A stretch of 64,000 nt of DNA from Gracilaria domingensis (GCA_022539475.1 VCMS01000007.1:293496-357495), one strand, 5' to 3'. Shown: positions 9,104 to 20,081, counted from the stretch's first letter. The notes: generated by a model from the sequence alone, not told the origin. Translations and numbers: made by a program.

Positions 9104-12100
9104 TCATGAGTCAGAAACCCCTTCATTGTCCCTTTGTTCCTTTTTGCAATATTTGTCTAACCACGCAGTCATCTCCGACAAGACATGCATCACAGACTCT
9201 CTCGCCCTATACCCATGCCCCTCATGTGGCAGCAAAACATACCTCGTTACCTTTCCATGCCCCTTGAGCGCCTGATACATTCTCTCGCTCTGCATCGGGA
9301 ACGTGCCAGGGTTGTTATCTGCTTCGCCGTGTATAAGTAAGAGCGGGCTTCCCACCTTGTTTGCATACATGTAAGGAGACATGTTCTGATAAACGTCTCG
9401 CGCTTGCCATAGACTTCGTTCTTCGCTTTGGAAACCAAAGGGCGTTAATGTGCGGTTGTAAGCTCCAGAGCGAGCAATCCCGCAACAGAACAAGTTCGGA
9501 GCGTGTGCCAGCAAATTCACAGTCATGAAGGCTCCGTACGAGTGTCCACCAATCGCAATTCTTCCTCTTTGACCAACCCCTCGCTTGACCAAAAAGTCAA
9601 CAGCTGCCTCGGCACTGCTCACCAACTGTTCGACATAAGTGTCATTTGCCTCTGCGTCACCTTCTCCAATAATAGGCATTTCAGGACCATCCAGGATCGC
9701 ATAGCCTCTAGTTAGCCAGTATAATGGTGTTCTGGCCAGCCGGACAAACCTGAAGGGAGACCCTCTTGTCTGCCCAGCGAACTCCGCAGATTTATATTCC
9801 CGTGGATATGCCCAGATAAACACTGGTAGCGGTCCATCGCGACTTTGATCATATCCTGGAGGAAGATATAATGATCCGTTCAAACGAACACCATCAGCGC
9901 GATCGTACTGAACAATTTCTCTTTGCACACCCACCAGATCAGGTGCAGGATGTGGGAACTTTGTCACTGCCCGCAGTGCGCTATCTGCATTAGATGTGTC
10001 CACAACATGTGCAACCTCATCGCCTTCTTCTGCAAGCTCCGTGAAGACTTGCTGAACGGCACCACTTACGTTTTTGACAAAGTAATTAGGATTCTCTTTC
10101 GGGGTTTCCTGTCGTATGAGCACCTCGAGAGGGGCGCTAGTACTTTCGTCTTCCTTTAGTACAGTCGCAATCGACTCAAATTTCGGCGGAGAGCTTTGCC
10201 ATACTCTTGTTTGCTTACCAGAGACAGTGTCAAACAAACTCAGGAAGGGCTTGTCACCTTCATCAGACGCTCCTGCTCCCAACATCATGAGAAACGGTTT
10301 ACCGGTTTCATCTTCCTCAATGTGCTCAGTTCTCCCAGTAGGATAGATGAGCCGAAGTACGCTCTTTCCATATGAGTTTCGAGTTGTACATATACTACCT
10401 GGATCGTTGTAGACATCTTCCCAGTTCTTGATGTCAATTATACGACGTTTTGGGGCCTCCCACTGACTCAAATCGCACGCCCGGGCACAGCAGGGCCCCG
10501 ACAAGTCGTAATCTTCAAATCCATTTTGCTCATGGGGTTCAACTACGCCGTTCTCTCCGCTTATGTTTGTACCACTTCCGGTCAACTTGCTTTTTGTCAT
10601 ATCGCTCCCTATCTCTTCAGCAACCCCGTTTCCACTATTGTTTAACTGTGCAACTCCATTTGATGATCCGTTGCCATCGGGTGCACCGTTTTGAGTCGCA
10701 ACATAAGGCTGGGAGCCGTTGCTCTTGAACGAAGGAGAAGCTCCATTACTCTCAAATTGTCCCAAGACACATGCATCTTCGCCAGGGGCCAATGCGCTCG
10801 TTACAGAGCCAGGAGCCATCAAGTACGAGCGCACGGAACGAGTTCGATAACGACGTTCGGAAACTAGTGCGACAGAATCTGAGCCCCATATGATCCCCGC
10901 ATATCTCCATTGAAGAGACGCCAAGCGTCGCGGCCGACCGGTGAAAGGTGCGGACAAACTGAAAAGGCAATCCCGAATATCCGCTTCCCTGTTGGGATCC
11001 CCCCCATCCTGAGCTTCAGCCCAGTATAGCATTGCCGGTGCATCTGCACGCCATCCAATGGACCTGGGGCCCTCACCAACTCCATCGAACGCGATTGGAA
11101 TCTTATCTTGTGAGGGAATTTCTGCCACGACACATGCAACGTCCCCGGTTTTCGCATTCCAGACTTCAACCTTTCGCGGAAATCTTCCAGCGGGCATCAT
11201 GTAATGGTATGGCGGGACCATTGAGTCTACAAGAAGATAAGAGCCATCAGGGGACGGAGAGGCATGCTTGAATGCAGCGGGTTCACCGAGGGGGTACATC
11301 TCACAAGCCTCGACATCAACGGCTCCAAGTTGACAAGTCGTGTAATGCTCGAACAGCGCAACATCATGCCTCGATTTCAGAAGATCCTGATAAGTACGAG
11401 ACGGAGCAGGATGGGAGCTCAGGTTCTCTTGCACTAAGGGACCTTTCGGCACCCTGGACTTTTGTGGAGGTAAGCGATCTTCTACGACGAATTTTGCGAT
11501 AATCGTCTTTGAATCTGGGCTCCATGTATAGGGTTCGCCACAAACAGCGTTCAGACGCACTCCTGGGAGGACAGGAACGGCGTGTCGAGTGGCGACGTCA
11601 AGGACCCAAAGTTCCAAACCAAAAAGAGGATCATAAACGCAAAAGGAAAACTTGGAACCATCTGGAGCCCATCGTACGTATCCAAGTTCAATATGTGGTG
11701 AATTCCCTGGTGCTGGGGGTAAACCAGTTACTGGAAATTGCTTACGTTCGGAGTCGTCAATTCTTTGCAAGGCCATTCCAATGAAGTAATCAGCTCGTGA
11801 AGGCGCGTATGTGTTGGCATTGATTCTATATCCGGCGAGACGCAACTCCTCTGCCGCCACTTCTGCGATAGGCGGCATGTTGGGTCTCTGAAGCATAACA
11901 ATCCATTTCTTGGACGACGGCTGTAGAGATACATAAGGATCTGCTGAGGCGTCTACCAAGCGAGCAATTTCGGGAGGAGGGAGTTGGTAGACATTTTCAG
12001 AGTCTTCAAATTCACTTTCTGCGTCAGTCCTGGCCGGTGGTGATATTCGAGGAGGACGTGGTTTGCTTTGCACCGTTCTGTTAGTAGGGTTTGGAGGTTG

Positions 12101-12253
12101 ACGCAAAACTGCTCTGATATTTGCACCTCGTTGAAAGACGCTGGGTCTCGGAGACTTGACGGGGGCGCGGTGAGGTGAAGCAAACGAAGACCTTCGCAGC
12201 GTCCGAGCTAATGAAGCTGGTACGAACGCCACAGCTCTTGTTTGGGGGCTCAT
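9104..12253 (-). CDS. GEP: Chloroplast glutamyl endopeptidase (S9 prolyl oligopeptidase family)
   Basis: Serine protease of the plastid stroma cutting after glutamate; related to plant CGEP. The first ATG is at 12253 (1049 residues). The N-terminus SPQTRAVAFVPASLARTLRR is a transit peptide. A beta-propeller region follows (HIELGYVRWAPDGSKFSF, GEPYTWSPDSKTI, FKHASPSPDGSYLLV) and then the alpha/beta-hydrolase domain. The triad is visible: Ser905 in GGHSYGAF, Asp979 in HGEADNN and His1013 in HEGHGYR. An Asn/Gly/Ser-rich insertion of roughly 100 residues interrupts the propeller (about 10480-10790), making the protein longer than plant forms (around 960). Its 5' end faces DBR1 about 1.1 kb away. 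Plastid location is inferred from the leader and family. Confidence 0.9.
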   Translation of the reverse strand: MSPQTRAVAFVPASLARTLRRSSFASPHRAPVKSPRPSVFQRGANIRAVLRQPPNPTNRTVQSKPRPPRISPPARTDAESEFEDSENVYQLPPPEIARLVDASADPYVSLQPSSKKWIVMLQRPNMPPIAEVAAEELRLAGYRINANTYAPSRADYFIGMALQRIDDSERKQFPVTGLPPAPGNSPHIELGYVRWAPDGSKFSFCVYDPLFGLELWVLDVATRHAVPVLPGVRLNAVCGEPYTWSPDSKTIIAKFVVEDRLPPQKSRVPKGPLVQENLSSHPAPSRTYQDLLKSRHDVALFEHYTTCQLGAVDVEACEMYPLGEPAAFKHASPSPDGSYLLVDSMVPPYHYMMPAGRFPRKVEVWNAKTGDVACVVAEIPSQDKIPIAFDGVGEGPRSIGWRADAPAMLYWAEAQDGGDPNREADIRDCLFSLSAPFTGRPRRLASLQWRYAGIIWGSDSVALVSERRYRTRSVRSYLMAPGSVTSALAPGEDACVLGQFESNGASPSFKSNGSQPYVATQNGAPDGNGSSNGVAQLNNSGNGVAEEIGSDMTKSKLTGSGTNISGENGVVEPHEQNGFEDYDLSGPCCARACDLSQWEAPKRRIIDIKNWEDVYNDPGSICTTRNSYGKSVLRLIYPTGRTEHIEEDETGKPFLMMLGAGASDEGDKPFLSLFDTVSGKQTRVWQSSPPKFESIATVLKEDESTSAPLEVLIRQETPKENPNYFVKNVSGAVQQVFTELAEEGDEVAHVVDTSNADSALRAVTKFPHPAPDLVGVQREIVQYDRADGVRLNGSLYLPPGYDQSRDGPLPVFIWAYPREYKSAEFAGQTRGSPFRFVRLARTPLYWLTRGYAILDGPEMPIIGEGDAEANDTYVEQLVSSAEAAVDFLVKRGVGQRGRIAIGGHSYGAFMTVNLLAHAPNLFCCGIARSGAYNRTLTPFGFQSEERSLWQARDVYQNMSPYMYANKVGSPLLLIHGEADNNPGTFPMQSERMYQALKGHGKVTRYVLLPHEGHGYRARESVMHVLSEMTAWLDKYCKKEQRDNEGVSDS

Positions 12254-13350
12254 GTTCGCAAAAAATAACGTTCTTCTCAAAAGATAAATGTGATTGTCGA
12301 TCGCCGGGGTCTCCAAGACTAGAGTTCTTCTGCAGAGAGGGAGCGCGAATGACTTGTGATGAGGCGGGGTTCAGCTGCACCAAGCGCTCGTTTATGCAGG
12401 TTGCGACCCGTTTTGACTGCTATCGCATTGGGCAACGCAGGTGACGTGGAGGAGAATTGGGCCAGATGGCAAAATCTCAAAGATCGGAAAATCGCAAGTG
12501 CGCCAAAGCTGCGGTTGTCGAAGGCCGAGAGTGTGAAGCGGCAATGCTCAGGTTGTGCTTTGACCACTCAACGCAATTTGCATTTGGTCGGCGCTCCGGG
12601 AACCGCTGTTCGACGGAACGACGCGTGCTGCAAGTGCGCGACGCGTGACTATCCATCTGCCTCTGAATAACCTGCAAGTCAGGGCTATGACCCTGGTATA
12701 CAGGGGGCTAGAAGGATACCCCTGGTACCGCGGATATTATCTCGCTTGCCCGTCTGGGTGTAGATCAAATTCTACGCTAAAATCTTTGTACGACAAACGG
12801 AAAGTACTGTACCAAAGATGAATAAGTTACCAAGGGTACGGTGTGATATCTACCCGTAGTACGGGGCCCGTACAAAGTACGTTCGTACCTGTGAAGGGTA
12901 GTGGATGCTCACAGATACGAAGGGGGCCTGAGATCTACGACAGTGGTGCTCACAGATACGAGGGTGGCTTGAGAACTACGACGTGTTGACCACTTCCTGC
13001 CGGTATATGCGAAAGTAGAGTTCTTTGCTTTTCTCTGTTTGCCATGCGAGCAGCTTGTCTGCAGCAGCACTGCCTTCAAAGCAGCACCCATTCTCGAAAC
13101 TGTTCGCTTCCGCCACGGAATAGCAGCATCAAGTGATTCATCCTCTGGGGAAACTGTTAAAGGATTCAGTTGTGTCAGATGCAAGAATTCTCGATACATG
13201 AGTAACATTCGGTCAATTGCTCCGCTCTGGACACCCATATATATTCCAACGAAGCTACGCTTTAAAACACGCCAGTTTTTTGTTCCGTTCGCTTCCTTGT
13301 CGGAATCTACTCCTTATCGACGACGTCGCCGTCGTCAATTTCGAGCACAC
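12254..13350. other. Intergenic region between divergent GEP and DBR1
   Basis: Contains the presumed promoters of both genes. No ATG-initiated ORF here is convincing. It holds a run of GGTACC/GTACGG-like motifs at 12700-12900 and a pair of 40-bp direct repeats at 12901-12982. Confidence 0.45.
12901..12982. repeat. Two diverged 40-bp tandem repeats
   Basis: The unit runs GTGGATGCTCACAGATACGA...ACTACGAC and is repeated at 12943-12982 with a handful of substitutions. It lies in the divergent promoter interval. Confidence 0.75.
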
Positions 13351-14568
13351 ATGAAGGTGGCCGTTGTCGGATGTGCCCATGGAGAACTAGACACTCTCTA
13401 CGCGGCAATTAAGGAGTTGGAACAGCGCCAGTCTACTACCGTGGATCTCATTATATGTCCCGGCGATTTTCAAGCTGTACGAAATCAGTCCGATCTTGCG
13501 TGTATGGCTTGCCCCCCAAAATATCGCGACATGCGCTCCTTCTGGAAATACTACAATGGCTCCGCTGTCGCACCGATTCCAACCATATTTGTCGGTGGCA
13601 ACCATGAAGCATCCAACTATCTTCAACAACTCCCACTTGGAGGTCTTGTGGCACCTAACATTTACTATCTTGGCAATGCTGGCGTCATTAACTTTGGGGG
13701 GTTGCGCATCGCTGGAATAAGCGGCGTTTATACGGAACGGGATTATGAGAAGCCTCGCTTCGAAAAACCGCCGTATCCGAAAAACCAGATCAAGTCAGTG
13801 TACCATACGCGTAAAGAGGACGTTCAGAGACTGCTGCGCCTTCGACGACCTGTGGATATTTTCGTTTCACATGACTGGCCGCGTGGCATCTGGCGTCATG
13901 GAAATCTTTCGAAGCTTCTCTCTGCGAAACCCTTTCTTCGTCATGAAATTGAAAATGGGACTTTTGGAAACCCTGGAACTGCCGAATTGTTGCGTGCCAT
14001 TCAACCACCGTTTTGGTTCGCGGCCCATATGCATGTCAAGTTTGCAGCTATTGTTGAGCATGAGCAAGGAGTACGCACAAGGTTCCTTGCTTTGGATAAA
14101 ATTCTCCCACGACGAGATTTCGTTCAGCTTCTCGACGTCCCTGTGCAATCCTCTCAGACACAAGCCATAGCTACAAGAGAGGAAGGGCGAGTGCACTTAG
14201 ATGCAGAGTGGTTATCTATACTGAAGACCGGAAAAGATGACCCTCATCGAACTACACCCGTCTCGATCGAAGAAATGGAAGCTTTGTCGTTGTCCATGAC
14301 GAAGAAGGGCATCACGCAACACATAGACTTAGTCTCGGACTTTCAAACCTTTGCTGCTACGCATCATCGCCTATCTCAAAAAGGAATATCGACACCCACA
14401 AAACTTGAGTACCACCCATATACTTTGAAGCTGTTTGATTGTTTGGATATCAAGCGAGATGAATTTGAGGAATATTCCAAAGCAAATTCTATGCACTTGC
14501 AGTCAGAAGAACACATGGAACATCCTGTTCCAAGCGATGCTGCGGTTGAAGAAAACGTCCGAAAATGA
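13351..14568 (+). CDS. DBR1: Lariat debranching enzyme
   Basis: Cleaves the 2'-5' phosphodiester branch of excised intron lariats in the nucleus. 405 residues from an ATG whose product begins MKVAVVGCAHGELD, the characteristic Dbr1 N-terminus with Cys8 and His10. Further metallophosphoesterase motifs are GDFQAVRN (Asp39), GGNHE (Asn84, His85), VSHDWP and AAHMHVKF. The Dbr1 C-terminal region follows with LALDKILPRRDFVQLLDVP. The frame is open upstream of the ATG but lacks another one. The gene is a single exon and human DBR1 is longer in its C-terminal tail (544 aa). Its presence agrees with the spliceosomal introns found in neighbouring genes. Confidence 0.95.
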   Translation: MKVAVVGCAHGELDTLYAAIKELEQRQSTTVDLIICPGDFQAVRNQSDLACMACPPKYRDMRSFWKYYNGSAVAPIPTIFVGGNHEASNYLQQLPLGGLVAPNIYYLGNAGVINFGGLRIAGISGVYTERDYEKPRFEKPPYPKNQIKSVYHTRKEDVQRLLRLRRPVDIFVSHDWPRGIWRHGNLSKLLSAKPFLRHEIENGTFGNPGTAELLRAIQPPFWFAAHMHVKFAAIVEHEQGVRTRFLALDKILPRRDFVQLLDVPVQSSQTQAIATREEGRVHLDAEWLSILKTGKDDPHRTTPVSIEEMEALSLSMTKKGITQHIDLVSDFQTFAATHHRLSQKGISTPTKLEYHPYTLKLFDCLDIKRDEFEEYSKANSMHLQSEEHMEHPVPSDAAVEENVRK

Positions 14569-15049
14569 AGGAAGTTGAGGAGCATAGTATGCTACATGTT
14601 ATCCCACGTAATTCATATGTTTGACAACTCTACGTTGTAACTGCACATTGTAGAGTTATAAATGTATTGAGTTCGTGAAAAGAGAAAGATGCGCGATCTC
14701 TATTTCGCGATTCCAGTTAGGAATGGCTTCGCTACGCGGGAGTTCCACCGTGGAACACGCGCAATGCGTAGCCCGCTTTCAATGCATGAACCAACCAATA
14801 GAAAAACATGCAATTTAAATATGGAATACTGGAAAAGACAATCTGTATTCTGTTTTCCCGCGCCTAAAATATCTACCCTGTATTTCAGATTGGGATCAAA
14901 TGTAAAGAATCTCATGCTTGCTCGAAGTCGCTCTGGAACGGCCCTCAAGCCGGCATTTGACAGAAGGATATACGAACGTTGCAGTACGAAGGAAAAGCTA
15001 GAAGGGGCGCACACCAACCCAAAAGAAATTGAACTGTGCAACATACGCG
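14569..15049. other. Intergenic between DBR1 and EED
   Basis: 3' UTR of DBR1 and probable promoter of EED. No gene, RNA or repeat recognised. Confidence 0.4.
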
Positions 15050-16494
15050 ATGCCAAAGAGAAATGACTCTCCAGCACGAAGGTCATTGGCAGAGAAAGGA
15101 ACATATCGTTTCGTGGCGTCTGTACTAGAAGACAACTCGAACGAACCTCAATCCACCTATGGAGTGCAGTTTGCGTGGAAGCCTTCATACTACCATATGC
15201 AGGGCGGAGGCGCTCTTTGGAAGGGTCACGGCCCTCCTCAACGTCTGCACCGTGGCCTGCGTGGTGCCGCCGAGGTGACATTGGAGGAAGACCTCGACGA
15301 AGACGAGATCATGGATTTGGTCCAAAACGGTTCTGAGCTAGAGGATGAACCCCCAGAACGGTGGCGAAATTTGTTTGTGACATGTAATGGTAACACAGTA
15401 CGAATATACGAGGCTATACATAAACAAAAGCCTTCACTAATACAGCTTTACGAAGATTCGGATCCAAACGAGCAGTTTTATTGTGTTGCATGGACTTTTA
15501 ATGTAACTGGGAAACATGAGTACTGGGTTTGCGCCGCTGGTCGCAAAGGAATCATTCGAGTCATAGATGTACAGAATTTCCGCCTTTGTGATTCTTTGAC
15601 TGGTCATGGAGACGCAATAAACGACATCAAGGTTCATCCGCAAGACCCAGCTCTCGTAATAACCGCGTCAAAGGATGAGTCATTGAGATTATGGAACCTG
15701 AGAACAGGTGCAACTTGTGCGATCTTTTGCGGACTGAAGGGGCACCGGGGAGAAGTTGTGCATGTTGATTTCAGTCAAGACGGTAGCAGGTTTGCAAGTT
15801 GCGGTATAGACAACAGTGTCAGATTATGGGATTTTTATGATAATGAAGACGTAGTGAGGGGCATCAAGGAATCACACAAAGCAGCTGACTTAGGGGCAAC
15901 AGATCCTCATATATACACTGATGAAACTGGCACGAGAAGGAAGATTAAGGTCCCAATCAGCCAGTTTCCCTATTTTGTTACCAGAAAGGTTCATAGACAC
16001 TATGTCGATTGTGTGATATGGGTTGGGGAACTCCTCTTGAGCAAATCCGTTCACAATAGAATGATTCTGTGGGAGCCCGAAAAGGACAGGGAATCATTGG
16101 CCTCCCCTGCAACTGAATACACGCTTCTTGAGGAGTATGTACTTGATGTGTGCAGTGTTTGGTTCATTCGATTCGCTATGGACCGTTTCCGACGACTGGT
16201 GGCCTGCGGCAATGACAAGGTACGAGAAAAAACACACAAAAAGGAAGTATCCTTTAGTACGCTGATGCTAACGTTTACTATGTTTCTGCTGCGTTCATTT
16301 CTATGTGACAGGGTATGGTCAGTGTGTTCGACTTGGCTGTAACCCCGTCTAAACCGCTTTGCACCATTACCCCAAAGGATAAGTCTAGGTATAGTGCACA
16401 GTTCGTACGGCAATGTGCTTTTTCTGACGACGGTTCAATACTGTTGGCCGTTGATGACACTTCATCCGTTGTTCAGTATGAAAGAGTTGACTAG
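15050..16494 (+). CDS. EED: Polycomb protein EED/ESC/FIE (WD40), two exons
   Basis: WD40 subunit of Polycomb repressive complex 2 that reads H3K27me3. Exons are 15050-16219 and 16312-16494 (450 residues). The start ATG encodes MPKRNDSPARRS; a longer frame from 15029 would begin with TTG. The repeats include LFVTCNGNTVRIYE, VCAAGRKGIIRVID, LTGHGDAINDIKVHP, ITASKDESLRLWN and LKGHRGEVVHVDFS, ordered as in EED rather than generic WD proteins. The 92-nt intron (GTACGA...ACAG) has a TGCTAAC branch site at 16266-16272. Exon 2 supplies the last blade, GMVSVFDLAV to AVDDTSSVVQYERVD, matching the EED C-terminus. An acidic loop follows the N-terminal region. Confidence 0.9.
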
Positions 16495-17470
16495 GGTGTA
16501 CGTGCAGATGCTTGTGTGGGAGGTACCTTAACCCGGAAGTACTCTTGGATACTCGAGTAAGAAGCGGCACGGAGCAGATGGGACCTTAAAGAAGCACCTC
16601 CGCCTTGTATAGTCGTCATGAAAGTTTTTGTCGTTGAACGCCATAAGACGATTAGATGTGTTGCTATTGTGTTCTCATAAACATTTTCACCCGTTTCTAC
16701 GAACAAAAGTATCGAAGACACAATATATGTAATGTATCCCTCGGCCGCGGGCATTATTCGCGACGGAAGAAGGGGAACATTACCATACCTGCTTTCGTAA
16801 TTTGACTTGAGCGCAGAAGTCTATCTCGCACGGCAGCTTGTTAAGGGCATCAAACAGCTACTGACTAATTGTTAGTAGCTGCGATATGAAGGCAGTGTAG
16901 GCCGTTGGGTCTTCAGCAAACCCGCGAGCAGAAGTTCATTAACATCACCATTTCCTAAACAGAGAGAGAAAACCCTATAATCCCCATGATATAAACACGG
17001 TACTTGTACGTTTTCGTTCTACGTAGTTTTATGTGCTTCGGAATGTTATGGTACTCCAATTTGGTAGACAGAGACGAAGGGACAAACTAGACTCGCCTTC
17101 TCGTGGTCTGACTTCCGATAAGAAAGACGGAACTAAACCTGGGAAGCTGAAGGAGACCCACATCTTTTGAGCCGAACAAGATGAAAAACAGAAATGAAAG
17201 TCTGTTGCTGCAGGGGATTAAATAGATTGGTAATAAGGAACCAGAGATGAGCACTGATCACGAAGTTCGCAAGATGTCCACAAGATATATGTCCTGCATA
17301 TAGCCAATGAGGTATCCTGACCTCAGTTTGAATTCCGGTCAAGCACTCGTTTCGCGAGCTGAGAGGCTAGGGGCAGCACTGGCAGCCCTTGAAAGCCGAC
17401 AATATGTTCTCTTTCTCTCTCTTCATTGGTGTGACAGCCCAATTCAGGCTTGCTACGTATAATGTTCTTA
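16495..17470. other. Intergenic region, no gene seen
   Basis: Only short ORFs without recognisable features. A small hairpin CAGCTACT...AGTAGCTG lies near 16855-16881. Confidence 0.35.
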
Positions 17471-17529
17471 AGCTTCAGACATCATTTTGTTAAGGGAAGT
17501 TAAAATCGGAAAGCAGCAGGGGTACTATT

Positions 17530-17670
17530 GTCACAATTTTCAACAGGACATGTCAGTACCCTACATTCAGGAGAACAGAGTATGTTCGATGCGACTATGG
17601 CACTCACGTTAAGAAAGAAGCGGATCATATTTTGTTCCGATGTTGTCCAACGAAGGCGTCAAGTCGGAAT
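17530..17670 (+). mobile_element. LINE 3'-end remnant (plus strand)
   Basis: The plus strand at about 17582-17655 reads CDYGTHVKKEADHILFRC, the C-terminal zinc motif of a Tad/I-type non-LTR retrotransposon. Upstream, in a shifted frame, is TGHVSTLHSG. Both parallel the minus-strand copy at 17764-18420, so this is an inverted, frameshifted relative. Confidence 0.6.
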
Positions 17671-17763
17671 GAATTGCTAGAGAGAGAGAGTTCGGGTCTT
17701 CTTCTTCTTCTTTGGTATGGTCTGCACCTCCTCATTGCGAAGGAGCAGGAAAACTACGCTAAG

Positions 17764-18450
17764 CTAAAGGTCAAAAATTTTGACGGGTATTGCTTGTCTA
17801 ACAGAGGTTTCTCTTCTCGCTCTCTTGAGGTAGGTAGCTCGTTTCGCCGATACGCTTGTAAGTGGGCACCGAAAAAGAACGTGGTCTACATTCTTTTTGA
17901 CATGCGTACCGCACTCACACTTCAATAGGCGTTGGTCTAAGTAAGACGCCACCGGATGAAGTCCAGGTACGTGTCCAGTACAGAATTGCGCCAACACAAC
18001 TTCCGATCTTCGCGCCTCGTGCGGATCGGTGATATTTTCCATACACTGTCCTGCGATTGTTCTGCTCCTCGATTTGAGCTTCAGTATAGCCCTCACATCT
18101 GCAAAGTCCATTGGATATCGGCTTTGAAGACGCAGAGGTATATACAAACCGCTCTTGGCAAGGTTGTCGACTTTCTCGTTTTCATCCACACCACAGTGGC
18201 TAGGAGTCCACGATACGTACACCGTGCAATGCGAACTCAGGTCATCCAGCTTGGTGGCAAGAATTTGCAGAGTGCTACACTGCTTTCGGAGATTTCCTTG
18301 CAAACCATCGACAACAGACAGAGAGTCGACAAAGAACCGAACAATTCCAGCAGCACGGCCACGAAGTTTGTTGATAGAGGCCAACAGTGCACGGTTCGGG
18401 TCTCCAAAGGAGGCCGACACTTTTCGAGTAGCGAGAAAGACAGAAGTACC
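17764..18450 (-). pseudogene. LINE fragment: RNase H plus C-terminal zinc motif
   Basis: About 220 codons from the 3' end of a non-LTR retrotransposon polyprotein. The RNase H signature is FFVDSLSVVDGLQG and YVSWTPSHCGVDENEKVDNLAK. It is followed by the post-RNase H zinc motif LKCECGTHVKKNVDHVLFRC found in Tad/I-clade LINEs. No ATG and no reverse transcriptase lie upstream; the frame is lost after about 18450. It is a 5'-truncated dead copy, convergent with the inverted relative just to its left. Confidence 0.75.
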
Positions 18451-18707
18451 TTAGAAATGATTAAGCAATGGCTGTCGAAGTTTTTGGCCTTCTTTAGGAG
18501 AGATCTTCAATTTAGCTTTCGAGATAACCATATCTCTGTCTCGTAATTGGGGGCAGATGACCATGAAGTGGAGAGAGTGAAATTAAAAGCAGTGCCAGCA
18601 CATGACTCCTCTTGATGCTACCAACGGTATGCAAAACAGCGTACGGATATGATGCATTGCAGAATACTCCCACTCCTATCTCTCTCTCTTCTATGGGCAC
18701 AAAAAGC

Positions 18708-18998
18708 TTAACGAGAACTAAATGCAGAGCGATCTTTGAAAAAGATCTCCCTCACTAGAAAGGCCAACACTTTCTCGGGCCACTTGGAAACAATATCGCC
18801 AACTGCCAGACTTCGATATTCGCTCAAAGGCGGCAGAGAAAGTCGTCTTGATAGTGTTCTGAGCGGGTAACGTAAGAAATAATGCTCAACATTATTCAAG
18901 ACGCATAGTCTACAGCGACCTACAACACGTCTCTTCCGCAGATAAAAGCCGAAAGGATGTAAGGAAGGTGTATATCCCACTCCCATAATGCTATGCAT
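18708..18998 (-). pseudogene. Second, more decayed LINE C-terminal fragment
   Basis: The reading GVGYTPSLHPFGFYL...CRLCVLNNVEHYFLRYP lines up with the zinc-motif region of the copy at 17764-18450. A zinc ligand is changed (Tyr where Cys is expected). It probably derives from a related element in the same orientation. Confidence 0.5.
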
Positions 18999-18999
18999 A

Positions 19000-19412
19000 C
19001 CGTCGGTACCAAAGGTACCTCAATGAAGATCTATAGAGGATACTAATCGTTTCGGTTATAAGACATAATCAACATAGAGGGCGCAAAGTCCTAACGTTCA
19101 AAAGGGTTTGAACTCGCTGTGTTTTACACTTTCCCTTCGACTTCAGCAATACCTAGATGCTTGCGCAGAGAAAGACAGCTGCTTACTGGGAGACAAACAA
19201 CAACAACATTATCGTTTGGCTCGTGGTGCACAATACCCCAAACGCAAAAGATAGGAGAAACGGCATCAAAGCTCAAAACCGAGTTTGCCTTCAGACACAG
19301 TACTGACATTAAGGGCCACGACGAGAAATTGATAAGCTTTAGGGTCACAGACATTTACTGTTAAGGGAACGCAAAAGAGAATTGGTCATTACCATAATGA
19401 ACGACTCCGAGT
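19000..19412. other. Intergenic, no gene seen
   Basis: Contains a GGTACCAAAGGTACC-type inverted motif at about 19006-19022. Otherwise nothing recognisable. Confidence 0.35.
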
Positions 19413-20081
19413 TTATTCTGAGGGGGCACCCTCTCCTTCCTCGTCCGCAACTGCCAACTTGATAGCTCTTCCAACAGTTGTTGGAATGGCCTTGATTGTT
19501 TTCCCAAGCTTCGTAGGAATCATTCTCACACCAACCGCAAATTGAGTAATAAGCTCAATCTTAGATGGTAACGCTGCGATTGCTTGAATGCCCGCTTGAT
19601 CACATTGTTGACCGTCAAAACCCCCACCCTTAATTCCGCTTCGTTTCGTGGACTTCGCAAATTTCTCGTATGCCGCGACCGATCCTTTCATGTCGTCATT
19701 CACAAAGAACCAAAGATTAGACTGCTGTAAGAAATCACCGACGACTTCCCATTCTGAATCGGCGATTGCACGACGCATCAAAGAATTTTTCACCGTTACG
19801 GCAGTGGTTCCCTCTGGCAGCTCCCTCCTCAAGCTGTAAACGTCAGAGACTTTCATCCCGTCTAATGGGACGGCAAATATCATTTGCGAGCTAGAAAGAC
19901 GTTCTTTGACCGAGTCTACAATGGCAGACTTTTGCGCGATATTGGCCTCTGAACCCATCTGAACAACTGACCTCTTGTTCCACACCGTCGCGGTGCCTCT
20001 TCGTCCTGAACAAACTTGAGCTGTAACATTGAACTGTGAAGCCCCAATGGACAAGGGTGCTGCAAAAGCAAAGTTCTGCAT
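19413..20081 (-). CDS. RPL10c: Plastid large-subunit ribosomal protein bL10, nuclear-encoded
   Basis: Stalk-base protein of the 70S plastid ribosome that anchors bL12 dimers. 222 residues from an ATG. The first 45 or so form a transit peptide (MQNFAFAAPLSIGAS, then basic/hydroxylated residues). The bL10 core follows: KSAIVDSVKERLSSSQMIFAV, SLRRELPEGTTAVTVKNSLM and IKGGGFDGQQCDQAGIQAIAALPSK. This matches the bacterial/plastid order (E. coli RplJ is 165 residues). The C-terminal helix that binds bL12 is present and the protein ends in an acidic tail. No intron seen. Confidence 0.92.
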   Translation of the reverse strand: MQNFAFAAPLSIGASQFNVTAQVCSGRRGTATVWNKRSVVQMGSEANIAQKSAIVDSVKERLSSSQMIFAVPLDGMKVSDVYSLRRELPEGTTAVTVKNSLMRRAIADSEWEVVGDFLQQSNLWFFVNDDMKGSVAAYEKFAKSTKRSGIKGGGFDGQQCDQAGIQAIAALPSKIELITQFAVGVRMIPTKLGKTIKAIPTTVGRAIKLAVADEEGEGAPSE

